A stretch of DNA of 64,000 bases, taken from Epiperipatus broadwayi (taxonomy: Eukaryota; Onychophora; Udeonychophora; Euonychophora; Peripatidae). Numbering within the stretch: the stretch's first letter is position 1; the number at the start of each line of letters is the position of its first letter. The stretch is taken from positions 32,501-96,500 of the forward strand of contig JAQFVV010012401.1 in assembly GCA_028023455.1 (NCBI GenBank), written 5' to 3'. This document shows positions 1 through 12,239 of the stretch, one piece after another. Under the pieces are notes generated by a model that was not told the DNA's origin, searched no databases, and worked only from the letters and a program-made list of their open reading frames with translations. The translations under genes and the position numbers were made by a program.

Positions 1-3000
1 ATATGCCTTTTTAATAAAACAAATTAACATTTATTACTGATTAATCATTAATAATACAGAGAGAAACTTTACATAATTAATAATGATTTTTTTAATAATG
101 ATTTTTTTTTTTTATTTTTTTTTTTGGGGGAAGGTAATATTTTATATTTTTATATATATTTTTATTTTATTTTTTATTTTTTATTCTATTTTATTTTTTA
201 TTCTATTTTGTTTATATTTGTAATTTTAATTTTTTATTTTCGTTTTATTTGTGTATTTATTTATTTATTTATTATTTATTGATAATATTATTTGTATTTT
301 TTCTTAGTGGCTTGAAAAAGACTATAAGGATAGAAATAGTCAAAACGTTGCTTATTGAATGTAAATTTTTATATAGTTAAATAAAGAACAAGTTTTTTAA
401 AGAAATTGGTTGGTGAATCTATATTGGATAATATTTGGAATAATAACAATACCAAAGATCTTCCTCCTTTCCCTTAATGACATGTACTCAATGTTCATAT
501 CATATAGTGTGATGGGTGTGCATTAATTTGTCTAGTGGGTAAATAAAAAAAATCTCATACTCTAGAAACATTTTTTTATTTTAAAAATAAACACTCTATG
601 CATGCACATACTTGCTTATTGTTTATACTATATATTTTTATATTTATAAATTTAAACATAACATTAAAAAAGAAATGAGTACAGAAAGGTTGGTTAGATC
701 ATAGAGATAAAAACATTTAGAGAAATAAGCTTCAAATTACTTATCTTCATTTTCACCAATCTAGGTCATTAATTACTTTAAAAATCCATCTCTCCTAATG
801 CTAAATTTCTACTGATTTTTAAAATTCATGCTTAGCAAATATACATGTAAGCATAATTATATTACTAGGTATGTGTGTGTATGTGTTGATTCCCATTATG
901 AATAAAAAACTATTAAACCCTTTTCACAAACAATATAAATCAATATATTGAATCAATACACAATAAACATATTTTATAAAAACAATATATATATAAATGG
1001 TTACATGTAATAATCTAAGGATACAGAATATCAACTGAGCAAATTTATTATTATTGAAAATCTCTGATAATTTATTTTCATTTTAGAATTTAAAGAGAAA
1101 TATAAATGGATTTATTATTAAAAGATTTGTTATGAGTTACTGATAAAAATATAATTAAAATTGATATTACCAGTTCTTCTTTTACCCTCTGATGTAAAGA
1201 CAATTTCAAAGAGTCCAAGGAATTCCATTTTAAAGTCAGCTTGTTGACTGTTTAGAATTTGAAATCAGCCACACACCAATATGTAACATGTGTAGTGGTT
1301 TACTGGAACAGTCCTATTTTTGGCTTGGGCTTGCAATTCTTTTTACTGTGATGATGATGATGAAATAACTTACTTCTATAGGGGCCATTTAGCACTGGAA
1401 TGATTTTTTTCATTTTTTCTGGGTATAATTACTTTTAATAGAAAGATGGATATTTCTGCTTTCCATACATTTTAGCATTTTGCTTTGCACTTTGATTCAA
1501 ACTCAGCAAATGGCATAGATGTAATAGCATGGTTTCACAAATGTCAGCATTTTACTTTCTAGCAGCATTTGGATTTAACAGCACAGATGAAGCAATAAGT
1601 TTTATCTTTCATATTCAGCAATCAGTTATATGGTATTTTAAATACTTTAGATTTAAACTCTTCTGATGGGTATAGGTTTTCTGGGGACAAAGGAAACCCC
1701 CAACAAAATATTTTTATTCCAATATATTGATGTAGAAAGTGTGTGATTTTTGAAAAGCAATCAATTTTATTCTCCCTCTTTTTTCTTTCTTATTGTCAGA
1801 TTATATATGTGCTCAGTCTGATGACATCACACATATTTTTGTTACTAAAAACACATGGTCAGTTATAATTGCATTCCATTAGTGGTCTGTGTTAAATATT
1901 TTCTGTGAATTGACAATTTTTTTCTAAATTTACTACTTAGCAAGAAATCCAAAAATGTTCTGGATCCTGTAATCTTAATAGTTGATGATTAATGAGTCTT
2001 TGTTTCTATTTCTCCATATGGCCCACATCTTATCTACCTCATTAACCCTTCACATTAGAACATTAGGTGAAACCTTTAACTTTTTCAGACAAAATAAAAT
2101 AAATTGATCTTAAATAAAATAACTGTTTTATAAAGAAACTAAAATTATTTAAATAAAATCTTTTCTTTTAACATATCTGTAACTATCTCTAAGTTTATGT
2201 CTGTAAATACAGGTGCACATTCATCCATACCCAAATATATAAAAGCTTCCCATCAAAAAATCCAAATGATTTAAAAAGCTATAAATTAAAATTCATAAAA
2301 TAAATCAGCAAGACTATCACAATCAAAGTATGATTAAAGAAATGATATTATAATCTATTAAATATAAATTAACTTTAAAGAAGGTTAAATAAGCAACTTA
2401 GAAAAATGATTTATAGAGTTTGTGTCTACAGACAATTACTTATATATGCTTTAAAATTCTAACTTTTAAGTACTACTTTAAAACTATTCAAAGTATATAT
2501 TATCCCTTTTACTAACACAAAGTTGAATAAAGAGAGAAACAAGTATTTCTCCCACTCTCCTTCTGTGGCTTTGGGTACTTGGTTCTGTAGAGTTTGAATT
2601 TGGATGTCTTACAGCTTTTCCCTCCTATAAAACACAATGTGATGATTATTTTTTTTATTTTATGCACACACTATTGCAATTTAGTCATATGCTAAATTAA
2701 AATTTATACAATACATATTGCTTACAAATGCCAATGAGGCACACATAATTTATTATAAGGCAAATATGGCCTGTACACTCCTTAGGTCCAATTTGGTAAC
2801 TTCAGTAGTGGAGTTCACTCAGTTACTCCATAGTCCTTATTACACTCAGCTACAATTATCTTCTCTAAGATGAGCAGCTCTCACAATGTGAGTGTATGTA
2901 AAAAGATCTCAATTTTTTTTAATCTTCAAATTTTTATATATTTCTGTGGAATGTGGAGTGTTTTAGAATATAACTAATTATAATTGTTCTTTATCTTTTA

Positions 3001-5600
3001 ATTAATCACTTTCCAATACAGTAACATTTATCATTTATTTTATCTCTAAGTATACTAATTCTTGAGTTCTGAATATGCACATATTGAAGCAGTGTGCATC
3101 TGTAATACTGTAAATTTTGTATTGCCATTAATATTTGTATTAACATATATTAGTAAGGTAAGAATCATATTTTAATTTAGTGTCAATCATATTGTGTTTG
3201 TTTTTATCTTTTTTAGAGCTGTTGTAATTTTGAAATAACAAATTTATTGATAAACAATGCATAACTGATTCTTTATTGACAACATTTGATTTTTTTTAGT
3301 TTCACTGATAAAGAAATAATGATGACAGATTATCAAAGATGAGAAATGATAAATCTAAACATAAAAATTATAATCTATTCTGCATGCTAAACTAGTTATT
3401 ATGAGTCAATATTTTGATTAACAAGATATATAAGAAAAATAATTTATTATGTTCAATATGTCTTTTTTATTTCTAATAAAAAAAAATTGAAATTTAGCTA
3501 AGTAATATAGTTTAAAATTTTATTTAAAACTCAAAGAGTAACATGAAAAATTGTTACATCTTTTGAAAGTTATAATTTAATTTAAAATATTTTGATTCAT
3601 ATTGATTAAGCTTTTAGTATGTATTCAATTTTAATTATTTTAATTCAAAATCAGAAAATTAAAAAAAAATTAAAAATATTAAATTATTTAGTGATACATA
3701 AAAATGTATGAATTAGCACTTCACAGACAAGAAGTAAATTACCATTTTTTGTCATTTATGTAGAAATGTTTTTTAGTACTAAATAGAATTAAAAATCAGG
3801 CATAAATTTTTACTAGTCAAAATTATGTATAAAAATTAGAGTTAATGTGAATAGATAATTTTTAATTAATCAATTTGCTTAATAATCACAAGGAAGCACT
3901 TTTAAAACGAAATAATTGAAAATTTTATAAAATAAGAAAAGTGTTGATTTAATTTTTATATAAACTAAAGTTATCATATTATAAATAAATACTTAATAAT
4001 AAATTGAGTTTTTTGCACTCTCTCTAGATGTATCACATGCCTCTGGAAGGTATATTAATAAATTATATAATTTAGAAATGTATAAATTGTTAAATTTACA
4101 AAGTTGTCCTATATTTCTGTATTGAAAAGCATATATTTATAGAAATGTTCTTCCTGAACATCAATTTATAAATTTTTGATAAATATTTTTTTATTACTCA
4201 ATTTCATTTGGTATTAAACATAATATTAATTTGTATTCTTCTGTTGAATTTTATAAATATTGATTTTGTTGTTTTTTCTAAACATTAAACTGGTGAATAT
4301 TATTATTGATTATGATATATTTTTCTTTTAAAAAATTAGAATAGACTTTATTTATTTTAATTTCCAATTGTTTAAGTTTTTTTTATTAAACTTAATGATT
4401 ATTTTTTATCTATTAGGGATTGCTTTACAAATTTTATAGCTTTTTAAAAAGTTAATTGTCCTTCAAGTTTATTGATATTAATATATAAATTACTTTTTTT
4501 TTTTTACTTTTTTTTTAATTCTTGCAATATTAGATAGTTTTAAGATGTCTTCATAATTCCAATAATTTAAAATAGTTCTTATTTTAAAGTAGGCTTAAAC
4601 AATTTATAATTTGTCTAAACGTTATTATAATATTATTATAAAATATAAATTAATAGGGTCCTAAAAAGTTTTTTTTTTGTATATAAGAAAATATAAATCA
4701 AAAACACATTGTATGGCAACAAATATTGTATTATTTAATTTATGAAAGCTTTTTTTGGCAATCTTTTATTATTCTCTTTAATATAACATACATATTGCGA
4801 ACATTAACAAAACCTTACACATAATGGCATCTATATTTTGTTGCCTGATTTTTTTTCACATGAGTAGTATATACACTATGCAAGAACTGTCAAAATACAA
4901 CAATATTATTACATGTTCACAATCGCATCTATAAATTTAAAATAGTAGCTTTTTTTCTCTTTTTTTTAATATCTTAAATAATTATTTATCATTAATATAT
5001 ATTTGTATAAAAGTATTTTTTCAATAAATGTATTTGTGTATGTATTTGTAATATTTATGTATTATTGCACAAATGAAATATTGTAATTATATTCGACGTA
5101 GTCCTGCAAATACAAAATATTATAGAAAAGTATATACTTGTATATGCATTATACAATTTTCTATTTATATTTAAATAATCAAATAGTTAATTGTGTAGTT
5201 GGTTTATATAAATTCTTACTTTTTTCTTTATAATATTGAATGCAATTGATTTCATAGATTTTTCTTCAAATTAGAATATTTAATATAGTATAGTGGTGTA
5301 ATATTCTTTTGGCAATTTACTTTGTGACCATATAATAAACATTGAACACACACACAAAAGTAAATTCTCCGTTTGACTGCAATAATCTGACACTTTACTT
5401 TCATCTTTGCCTATTATAGTTAACATTGATTGGTTATTGTTCTAAGTAAAGAACTTTGTAATTAAATGATTATAAATGGAAAACCCCACACGCTAAGTTT
5501 TTTCATAAATATAAATTCTGATTTATTTCTTTTGTTAATTGTTCTATTGTATTATTATCCTCTTTAACACATATATAAGTTTTGAAGGTTAATTAAAAAA
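1..5600. other. AT-rich non-coding stretch, no gene seen
   Basis: No open frame of note and no repeat family that I recognise. Bases 90-300 are T-rich low-complexity sequence on the plus strand. Some slightly GC-richer patches (about 1,190-2,050 and 2,750-2,900) show no coding pattern in any frame. Confidence 0.5.
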
Positions 5601-5614
5601 ATCAACCAAATTTG

Positions 5615-7540
5615 TAAGAGAGAGATTTCATTCATTAATGAAGATAAAGTTAATAAGGTTATTTTGTATTCTAATGATTATATAGATAGAATGAAAAATA
5701 AAATAGTTAAAGAAGGAAGTAATACATTATTCAAAAATCCAACTAATTTAATAAAAATAAAATAAAAAGTTCTTAACAAAATTAAAAAAAATGTTTTAAT
5801 GAATATAAATGATTACATTCTTCTTATAAAAAACTATTAAGATTTTAATTTTAGTTATTTTACTGGATAGAAATTCTGTATGCAAATGTATAGCTAATAT
5901 TACAGGAGAGAAGGATTTTTGTATAATTAATATTAAATGTATTATAAATAAGTTGAACAATATAAAATTAAATAAAAACCAGGATATAAATATAGGGGTT
6001 CCACAAAAAATGTACCCAAATATATCAAAATTTTAAAGTACACAAATATTAATACAAAAACTAAATCAACCTAGTGGGAAAAAGTTTAATATTGATCAAT
6101 AATAACCTATACTTTAAATATAACAATAAATTTTGTAATATGCTTAAGGATTGAATAATGGTCTTATAATTGTTATATTAATATCCTTAATAATGATAAT
6201 GGTTTCAATAATCATGTAAATATTTTTTTTTCATGTGTCAAAGCATCGGTTAGGAAGCGAACCCAAGACAACTGCTTATGAGGCAGCTGTGCTAACCGTT
6301 TGGTCACCAATGCTTGACAAATCATGTAAATAATTTAATGGCTTATCAAATATGCAACATAAATATATAACCTTATTTCTGGAACAAATAATTAAAAATC
6401 ATTTGAATGAACTCATAAATAATTCTCATCCGTTTGTTACAATGCAAGTATATTTTGTCAGATAAAACATAATTATATTTTATCTTGCAAAATACATTGA
6501 TATTAATGTAGCAAAAAGGTGAGCACTATTTCAAGTTCATTTAAATGATTTTTTAAATATCTAGCTGTGAATTATCTTAGTAATATATTTGGTTTTTTTT
6601 GTTCTGATAGATCATTATTTATATATGAATTAAAATTAGTATTATTATTTAAAAAAATGAAATTATCTGCTATTCTGATTATATGGATAATGTATTAGTA
6701 ATTAAAAACAAAAGAACTATGACTAAAATATATAATAATTTTAGTAATAACATGTCATATTATCTTTACAAAAAATGAATTTATATTTGAAAGAAAATAT
6801 TTATATATTGAAATTTTTATTGACATTAATAACAAAATTGATTTAAAATGTTTTGTAAAGATGACAATTTTAAAAAAATGTATGTAGAATCATAATATGT
6901 ATGAACATAAAATATTGTAGTTACTAAAGATTTTATATACAAAAATGATAAATATAATACAAATATAAATAAATTATAAAAAGAACTGTTTATTGAAGTG
7001 TATAAAAATATGAATATAAATATATACTCTTTAGTAATAAAAAAACATATATTAAATAACAATATTATTTTTTCAAATAATAATAAAAATTTATAAAAAT
7101 AATAAAAGAATAAAAATTATATACTCCCCAAATAAGCATTATAAAAATAAAGATATAAATATTAAGTAATCAAACAGCAAAAAAAAAACTAAAAAACATT
7201 TCTAATTCCAAAATAAATGATGACATAAAAAATAAAACAGATAAAGTCTATAAAATTAATAGTGGAAGTTATGATTTACTACAGACATTTAGGAAAATAA
7301 TTTTAAAAAAAAAGGAAAAAGAGAATAATGTGACAATTAACACAAAGAAATAATATACCACACTATATGTTTACTACGTTAACACATGGCCACAAAAACA
7401 TATTATTCCAAAAGCATTATATTTTTACATTAAAGATTTTAATAGAACAAATATGTCTATGAAACTAATTACATTAACCATAATACTAAAAAAATATAAA
7501 TAAATATAAAACCATTACATAATTATGTAATAATTGATCA
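5615..7540 (+). pseudogene. Decayed Penelope-like element, RT plus GIY-YIG remnant
   Basis: Translated pieces in changing frames follow the order of a PLE polyprotein. At 5,630-5,760 a stretch reads FINEDKVNKVILYSNDYIDR and then NPTNLIKI, like the PLE N-terminal region (adKGNktVil...dYi..m, then DPT). At 6,662-6,760 comes CYSDYMDNVLVI, the RT catalytic motif usually written RYVDD, here with the second Asp changed to Asn. FTKNEFIFERKYLYIEIFID at about 6,766-6,828 matches the FT.E.E...i.FLD block. At about 7,232-7,260 KVYKINSGSYD resembles the start of a GIY-YIG domain (vYkI.C..C). The copy has many stops and frameshifts and is interrupted by a retroposon at 6,223-6,319. Family knowledge: PLEs pair an RT with a GIY-YIG endonuclease. 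The call rests on motif order only. Confidence 0.6.
6210..6332 (-). mobile_element. tRNA-Met-like retroposon (SINE or tRNA retropseudogene) with 13-bp target duplication
   Basis: The element is 6,223-6,319 on the minus strand. Its tRNA-like part (6,313 to 6,243, 71 nt) has a 7-bp acceptor stem GCATTGG/CCGATGC, an anticodon arm GCTGC-CTCATAA-GCAGT with anticodon CAT (6,280-6,278) and a T arm TTGGG-TTCGCTT-CCTAA, which is the RNA polymerase III B box. The D arm keeps the loop GG, but its stem no longer pairs. It is followed by a trailer ending TTTGACACATG and an A9 tail (T-run 6,223-6,231 on plus). A perfect direct repeat AATCATGTAAATA flanks it at 6,210-6,222 and 6,320-6,332. Leader TGTCAAGC and trailer GCTTTGACA also pair, extending the acceptor stem. 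This is LINE-mediated retroposition of a Pol III transcript, inserted inside the PLE remnant. Confidence 0.85.
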
Positions 7541-7549
7541 TTAGATTTT

Positions 7550-9000
7550 TACAATATTTTGTATATGTAGGAATGTACATATACTATTAGTATATATATG
7601 TGGATGTCTGTGGAATTAAAAAATAAGATATATACATACCAGCACATCTATATTACTGCAAATAATATTACAAACTACATTATTATTTCTAGTTTAGCAA
7701 TATGATTATGAGTACATAATAAAATTGCTATTTTGTAAATTTGCTAAATAAAGTACATGTAATACTTATATTAAAGATGGAAATCATTTCTCTTTAATTA
7801 CATACGATCTTTGCACTTAGTAAGTAAATTTGAATATAATATTTATAGAAAAAAAAAGTTGTTCAGGAAAATCTAGGTGTCATTATATATAATTGCCTAT
7901 TAACATACATATATATGATATATTAAGAAAGGTAATGAAATATTGTTGTTGAAAAAAGTTTTTATATATTAAATAATATATTTGTTTTATATAATCTTTT
8001 CTATGTCATTAATTTATCTACGTGTTAAAAATATTATGAATTAAATTTACTACTTTACAATTATAGACACTGAGATGGAAATATCTCCTTCATAAAACTT
8101 AAGTAATATTGTATAAAATGTGCTGATTTTTAAACGGAGCCTTAGATTGATAGATATGGTAATTAATGATATGATGAAATACAAAAAAGAGAAATTAGAA
8201 TTATTAAAAAGAGTTCAATATTTTTAAATATAGTAAACATATAAATTTTAATTAAAATAAAAATCATAAAAATAAATGTATTAATTAGCAATATTTTGTT
8301 GCATTTATATCATAACATAAAATGATTTCCCCTGATTGCTATTTTTTGTGATTATTTAAAAATTAATTTGAAAAAAACTATAGAAAGTTAATAATATTTA
8401 TTAATATTTGATAGAATATTATGTTAAAAAATGAAAGAAAGAAATTGAAATGACAATTATTTTCTTTCCTATAATTAAATATCAGTTTTTATGATATCAA
8501 AAATGTAAAAAAATAAATTAATATGTTTTTATAACTGTATTTGTAATATGAATAAATTTTATTAAGACAATATACATTAAAATTGTTGACAGCTTACATC
8601 TCAAAACTAAATCATAAAATATTTGGTTTTATCTATATTATTACATGAATGTGAAAGTTTGTTTGTGACTATATAACTCAACAAATATTATACCAATCTT
8701 GCAGAATCTTGCACGTTTTTCTTTGTATAGAATTTTATTACCCTACAAATTTTTATTTTAATTATTTTAATTGTAATTTTTAATATAAAAATTCATGAAA
8801 AATCTATATTGTAATTGTTTTTGAGTAATATCATAAAAAACTGAAAAGAAGGCAGTACTGATTAAAGGATTACAGAGTTGGAAATTTTTTTAAAGAAAAT
8901 TATAGTTTTTTGATAAAGCAAAATAAAATTTGATTTATAATTATATTTTTAATTAATTAAATTGCATTTGTAACCATGTATTTAATATCTCATTTGAATA
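7550..9000. other. AT-rich stretch, no gene seen
   Basis: Nothing coding is supported. The only notable item is the segment at 7,771-7,830, which recurs near 48.2 kb and is listed separately. Confidence 0.4.
7771..7830 (+). repeat. Dispersed repeat fragment, matches 48,184-48,240
   Basis: Both places run through TTAAARR..GAAATC, then CTCTTTAAT and TTCATACGATCT-like sequence (ACATACGATCT here, TCATACGATCT there), then TRTGCTTAATAA-type sequence, in the same orientation. The family is not recognised. The shared stretch is about 55 bases with scattered differences. Confidence 0.5.
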
Positions 9001-9359
9001 ATGACAATTTAGATGTAAGGTCTGCTCAACCCTCATATATGCATGTAAATGGATTATGTTCTGTACATGAGGGGTCAGAGTGACTTATGGTCAACATGGG
9101 TAGGATGAGAAGGTTTGCACCAATGTGGGTTTTGAGTGTTCTATCATCAGATTTTCAATAAAATGGATGGCTGAAGAGTTGTAGAGTGGAGTGGACTGAA
9201 GCCTGTCCATTAAAGTATGAAGATTGGCTATCTTAATAAATACTGAGCATTGATTGTATATATGTGTGGAGATGTTAATCTCGACCAACTGATGATTGTT
9301 TGTTTAGCATGAAATACTTATATTGGTGATTATTTATCTTTTTGACATGTGTGTGCACC

Positions 9360-9458
9360 AACAGTATGAGGCAGCATGAATAGTTGAGGGAGATGTGAAA
9401 GTCTGAGTTCAAACCTCCTATATATTACATATTGGAGTACAGGACATAAAGCCTGTAC
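9360..9458 (+). repeat. Possible degenerate tRNA-derived SINE head
   Basis: GAGTTCAAACCTC at about 9,403-9,416 fits a Pol III B box (GGTTCRANNCC type), and TGAGGCAGCATGAATAGTTG some 35 bases upstream is a loose A-box candidate. A 7-bp hairpin GTACAGG/CCTGTAC follows at 9,437-9,458. The acceptor and D stems do not pair convincingly and no target duplication is seen, so this is tentative. Confidence 0.25.
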
Positions 9459-10395
9459 TGTAGAAAAAAATTTCATATATTAAAATAATAAATTTTATAA
9501 ACTTTTAGGATTTCAGTTTAAATATATATTTCATTTAACGTATATTTAAGTAAAATTTTAAATGGCACCAGTACAGCAAGAGAAATACTACTGAATTTGA
9601 TAAGTTTTATTATAAAATTGTTACAATTTTAGAATATCAGCTTAAGTATACTTAACATATAAAAAAGTAAATTTTAAAATGCTGTGGGTTCAGTGAGAGA
9701 TAGACTCAACTTATGAACTTTGTATATGTTCATGTGATAAAGTAAGATATTGTGTCCTGCATATTATAATACATACTAGAGAAATTAAAAGATATTAGTT
9801 TTTGATAATCAAGATAAAAAAATTTAAATTAATATACTTTAAGTTATTTAAACTTCATTGGAACTATTATTTAATTTCTCATTTGTATATAATATGTCAG
9901 CATTAAAATTTATAACCATTTTAAAAATTATCACTTGAGAAGTATAAAATAATTTATTTCAAAACTATTGTTTATTGTATTTAATAAAATTTATATTTGG
10001 TAATACTGTTGTTGATAATTATTTTATATAAATATTAGGTAAATATATTTTAAAATTATCAAACCTTCTACAAGAGGATTGATATAAATGGAAAGAATTA
10101 GCAAATAAAAATTTTATTTTGTGTTCAGTACCCCAAAAATCGAAAATGAAATATTTAAATATATTTTAATTATCAAGTTTTCTACTAATGTTAGGATACA
10201 GCTAAAGTTCAACAATTAAATATGCGAATACATTTTAATTATCAAACGTACTAATAAAGATATTGGGACAGCTAGAGAAATAGAAAAAAATACTGAAATT
10301 TTTATTTCGTATTTAATACATCGAAAATCAAAAATAGAATTTATATATCCTTCTTACAATTATAAATTTATTTAACGCACATTGACTACATAAGT

Positions 10396-10507
10396 AATAT
10401 TTACTAAGGCAATAAACCTCAAGAGTGTGTGCTTAAAAATACGAAGGTAGGGGTCACTTCACATTTTTAAGCACACACTTTTGAGGTTTATTGCCTTAGT
10501 AAATATT
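10396..10507. repeat. Near-perfect 45-bp inverted repeat (hairpin element)
   Basis: Arms 10,396-10,440 and 10,463-10,507 are complementary at 44 of 45 positions; the one difference lies in AAGAGTG versus AAAAGTG. A 22-base loop (10,441-10,462) separates them. The arms contain TAAGGCAATAAACC and the palindrome ends in AATATT. There is no coding content. Such high arm identity amid decayed neighbours suggests a recent fold-back MITE or an active hairpin-forming locus. Confidence 0.9.
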
Positions 10508-11239
10508 ATATCCTTTTTATATATATAAATTATAAATATACTTTAATAATCAACTACAACTTTGTTTATAAAAATGTGTTACAATAGTTATTTTTACTTA
10601 TTATTAGTATTTTATGTACTACTATTTCATATAAATATTATTTAAATATATTTTAATTTTCAACTACTTTACTTTCTTTTAATCTAATAATGTGTGCAAA
10701 GCTGCAGGTACAGCTCATGTAAATATAAAAGTTTATAAAATAAAGATAATTAAATATTTAAAATTAATTGCAGAAAAAAAAAACATTCAATTCTCAGATA
10801 ATAATGTGTTTTCCAAAATATCGTCTATTTAGATTGCCTCAATAATTTTAGTACCATCACTTTAAATAGCAAAAATGAACATAGTAAATAGAAAAAACAA
10901 TTTTCCAACATCTGTCAGACTGAAGTCAAAGTCTCCCATAGGATAATTAAATGCTTTAGTAGATAAAATTGTGAATATTATTATAATTTATCTGTACTTC
11001 TGTTTATGTATAAGTAAAAATATTAAATGAAATTTTTTTTTTAGTTATTTTTTCATCATCATGCAACTTTGAAATAAACTATCAAACATCACATGATCAC
11101 CATTCTTTATGCTTACACAAGCTGTTTTCACAGAGGCAAAACTCTCTATACAGTAGTGCTATTCAGTGCAAGGCTGAGTAATCAATGGATGAAGGAAGGT
11201 TTGTGCATAAAATTTTTATCTAGGGCCTACTCATTCATT

Positions 11240-11283
11240 ATCCCCAGACTAGTTTTTAGCTTGTGGCTTTCATTAGTAAATAG
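11240..11283 (-). ncRNA. Degenerate hammerhead ribozyme, copy f
   Basis: On the minus strand the core reads CTAATGA (for CTGATGA), then stem II AAGC-CACA-AGCT, then AAAAC (for GAAAC), ACTAGTC and TGGGGATAA. The positions match the other five copies in this window. Two core substitutions and a weak stem I make it unlikely to cleave. Confidence 0.5.
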
Positions 11284-11431
11284 CCTTGGATCTGAGAGCA
11301 CTGTACCTAGATATTAAGATCTAATGCAACCTTCCAGCAGCCACCTTTTACTTTTTTAGTTAACTATAATGATAGAGATTTTATGCACAAACCTTCCTGC
11401 ATCCATTGAATACTCTGGCTTGCACTGAATG

Positions 11432-11846
11432 ATGCTACTTCAGGGGTCCCCAACCTTTTTGCACTTAATAGCACATTCTATAATACCAGCCAGGTGGCAG
11501 GCACCATTTATTTTTTTCAACCAGATGGTGGGCATCATTTATTTTTTTAATGTAAATTTAAAGTTGAATATTGTTAATAATACACATAATGTACAAAAAA
11601 TATTTATTTCAAAAATAAAATTTTAACATATAATTAACATTTATATTTTTACGCTGTAAAAGTATAATATGCCCTCCAATTTGATTACAATATAATACAA
11701 TAATTTATAAGAAATTTTAAAAATTAAATTTATTTGTATCAGGTAAATAATTTTTTATCATGTTCGGATAGCAGTAGGCACACGTAAAATGGTCTGCGAG
11801 CACGATGGTGCCCGCAGGCATAGGATTGGGGACCCCTGATGCTACT
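11432..11846. mobile_element. Non-autonomous hAT element (MITE) with target duplication
   Basis: The element is 11,441-11,838 (398 bp). Its terminal inverted repeats are CAGGGGTCCCCAACC at the left and the complement of the same motif, GGATTGGGGACCCCTG, at the right; this is the classic hAT terminus type. An 8-bp target duplication ATGCTACT lies at 11,432-11,439 and 11,839-11,846, with one extra T at the left junction. Subterminal GC-rich blocks (GGTGGCAGGCACCAT and GATGGTGCCCGCAGGC) are also inverted. There is no transposase frame, so mobility would need a hAT transposase supplied from elsewhere. Confidence 0.88.
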
Positions 11847-11984
11847 GAATAGAGAATTTTGCTTCTGTGAAAAATAGCTTGTGTAAGCATAAAGAATGAT
11901 GATAATGTGGTGTTTGATGGTTTATACAACTATATAAGTGAATGAGCTTAGCTTGAAAACATTATTGTGTTTTCATTTTGAGCT

Positions 11985-12230
11985 CAAAGATTTATAGTTA
12001 GCTAGAAAAGTAAAAGATGGCTGCTCCTAAGATCTATATTTAGTGATCTCAGATCCAAGGCTCCTCACTGATGCTAGAAACTAGTCTGTGGATATTGGAT
12101 GAATAGTCACTAGATAGGGATTTCATACACAAACCTTCCTGAATTCAATGATTACTCTGACTTGCACTGAATGGTATTACTGTATGGAAAGTTTTTCCTC
12201 CATGAAAAACAACTTTAAAACAAGTATGAA
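11985..12230. repeat. Second, inverted copy of the 11.1-kb fold-back arm
   Basis: The plus strand here reads like the reverse complement of 11,077-11,350. Shared blocks in order are AAAAGTAAAAG.TGGCTGCT, CTCAGATCCAAGGCT, AAACTAGTCTG.GGAT, ACAAACCTTCCT, CTTGCACTGAAT and ACTGTAT.GA. It includes a hammerhead with a deleted stem II (12,061-12,093). The repeat family therefore had at least two insertions, or an imperfect tandem inversion, at this locus. Confidence 0.75.
12061..12093 (+). ncRNA. Hammerhead ribozyme remnant, copy e (stem II deleted)
   Basis: CTCCTCA is followed by CTGATG, directly by CTAGAAAC, then TAGTC and TGTGGAT. Stem I still pairs (A-U, C-G, mismatch, C-G, C-G, U-A) and GAAAC plus the cleavage triplet GUC are intact. 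The bases that form stem II in the other copies are missing, so it cannot fold as a normal hammerhead. Confidence 0.55.
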
Positions 12231-12239
12231 GAAAAGGCA

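Larger units (their letters stand above)
11076..11924. mobile_element. Fold-back element, later split by a hAT MITE
   Basis: The outer arms are 11,076-11,160 and 11,847-11,924 (shared TTCTTTATGCTTACACAAGC and its complement). The inner arms continue the palindrome at 11,161-11,213 and 11,379-11,430 (TCAGTGCAAG, AATGGATG, AGGAAGGTTTGTGCATAAAA and complements). Removing the hAT insertion at 11,441-11,838 rejoins the right arm so that it mirrors the left arm. The centre (11,215-11,375) holds a degenerate hammerhead on the minus strand. A related inverted copy follows at 11,985-12,230. Open frames inside it are incidental. The hammerhead suggests derivation from a PLE terminal repeat, but no PLE coding is present here. 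Confidence 0.8.

Noticed and set aside
9091-9288. 65-codon minus-strand frame with a plausible residue mix
   Set aside because: No motif, no neighbour in frame and a length expected by chance; the region may be a repeat body next to the possible SINE head.
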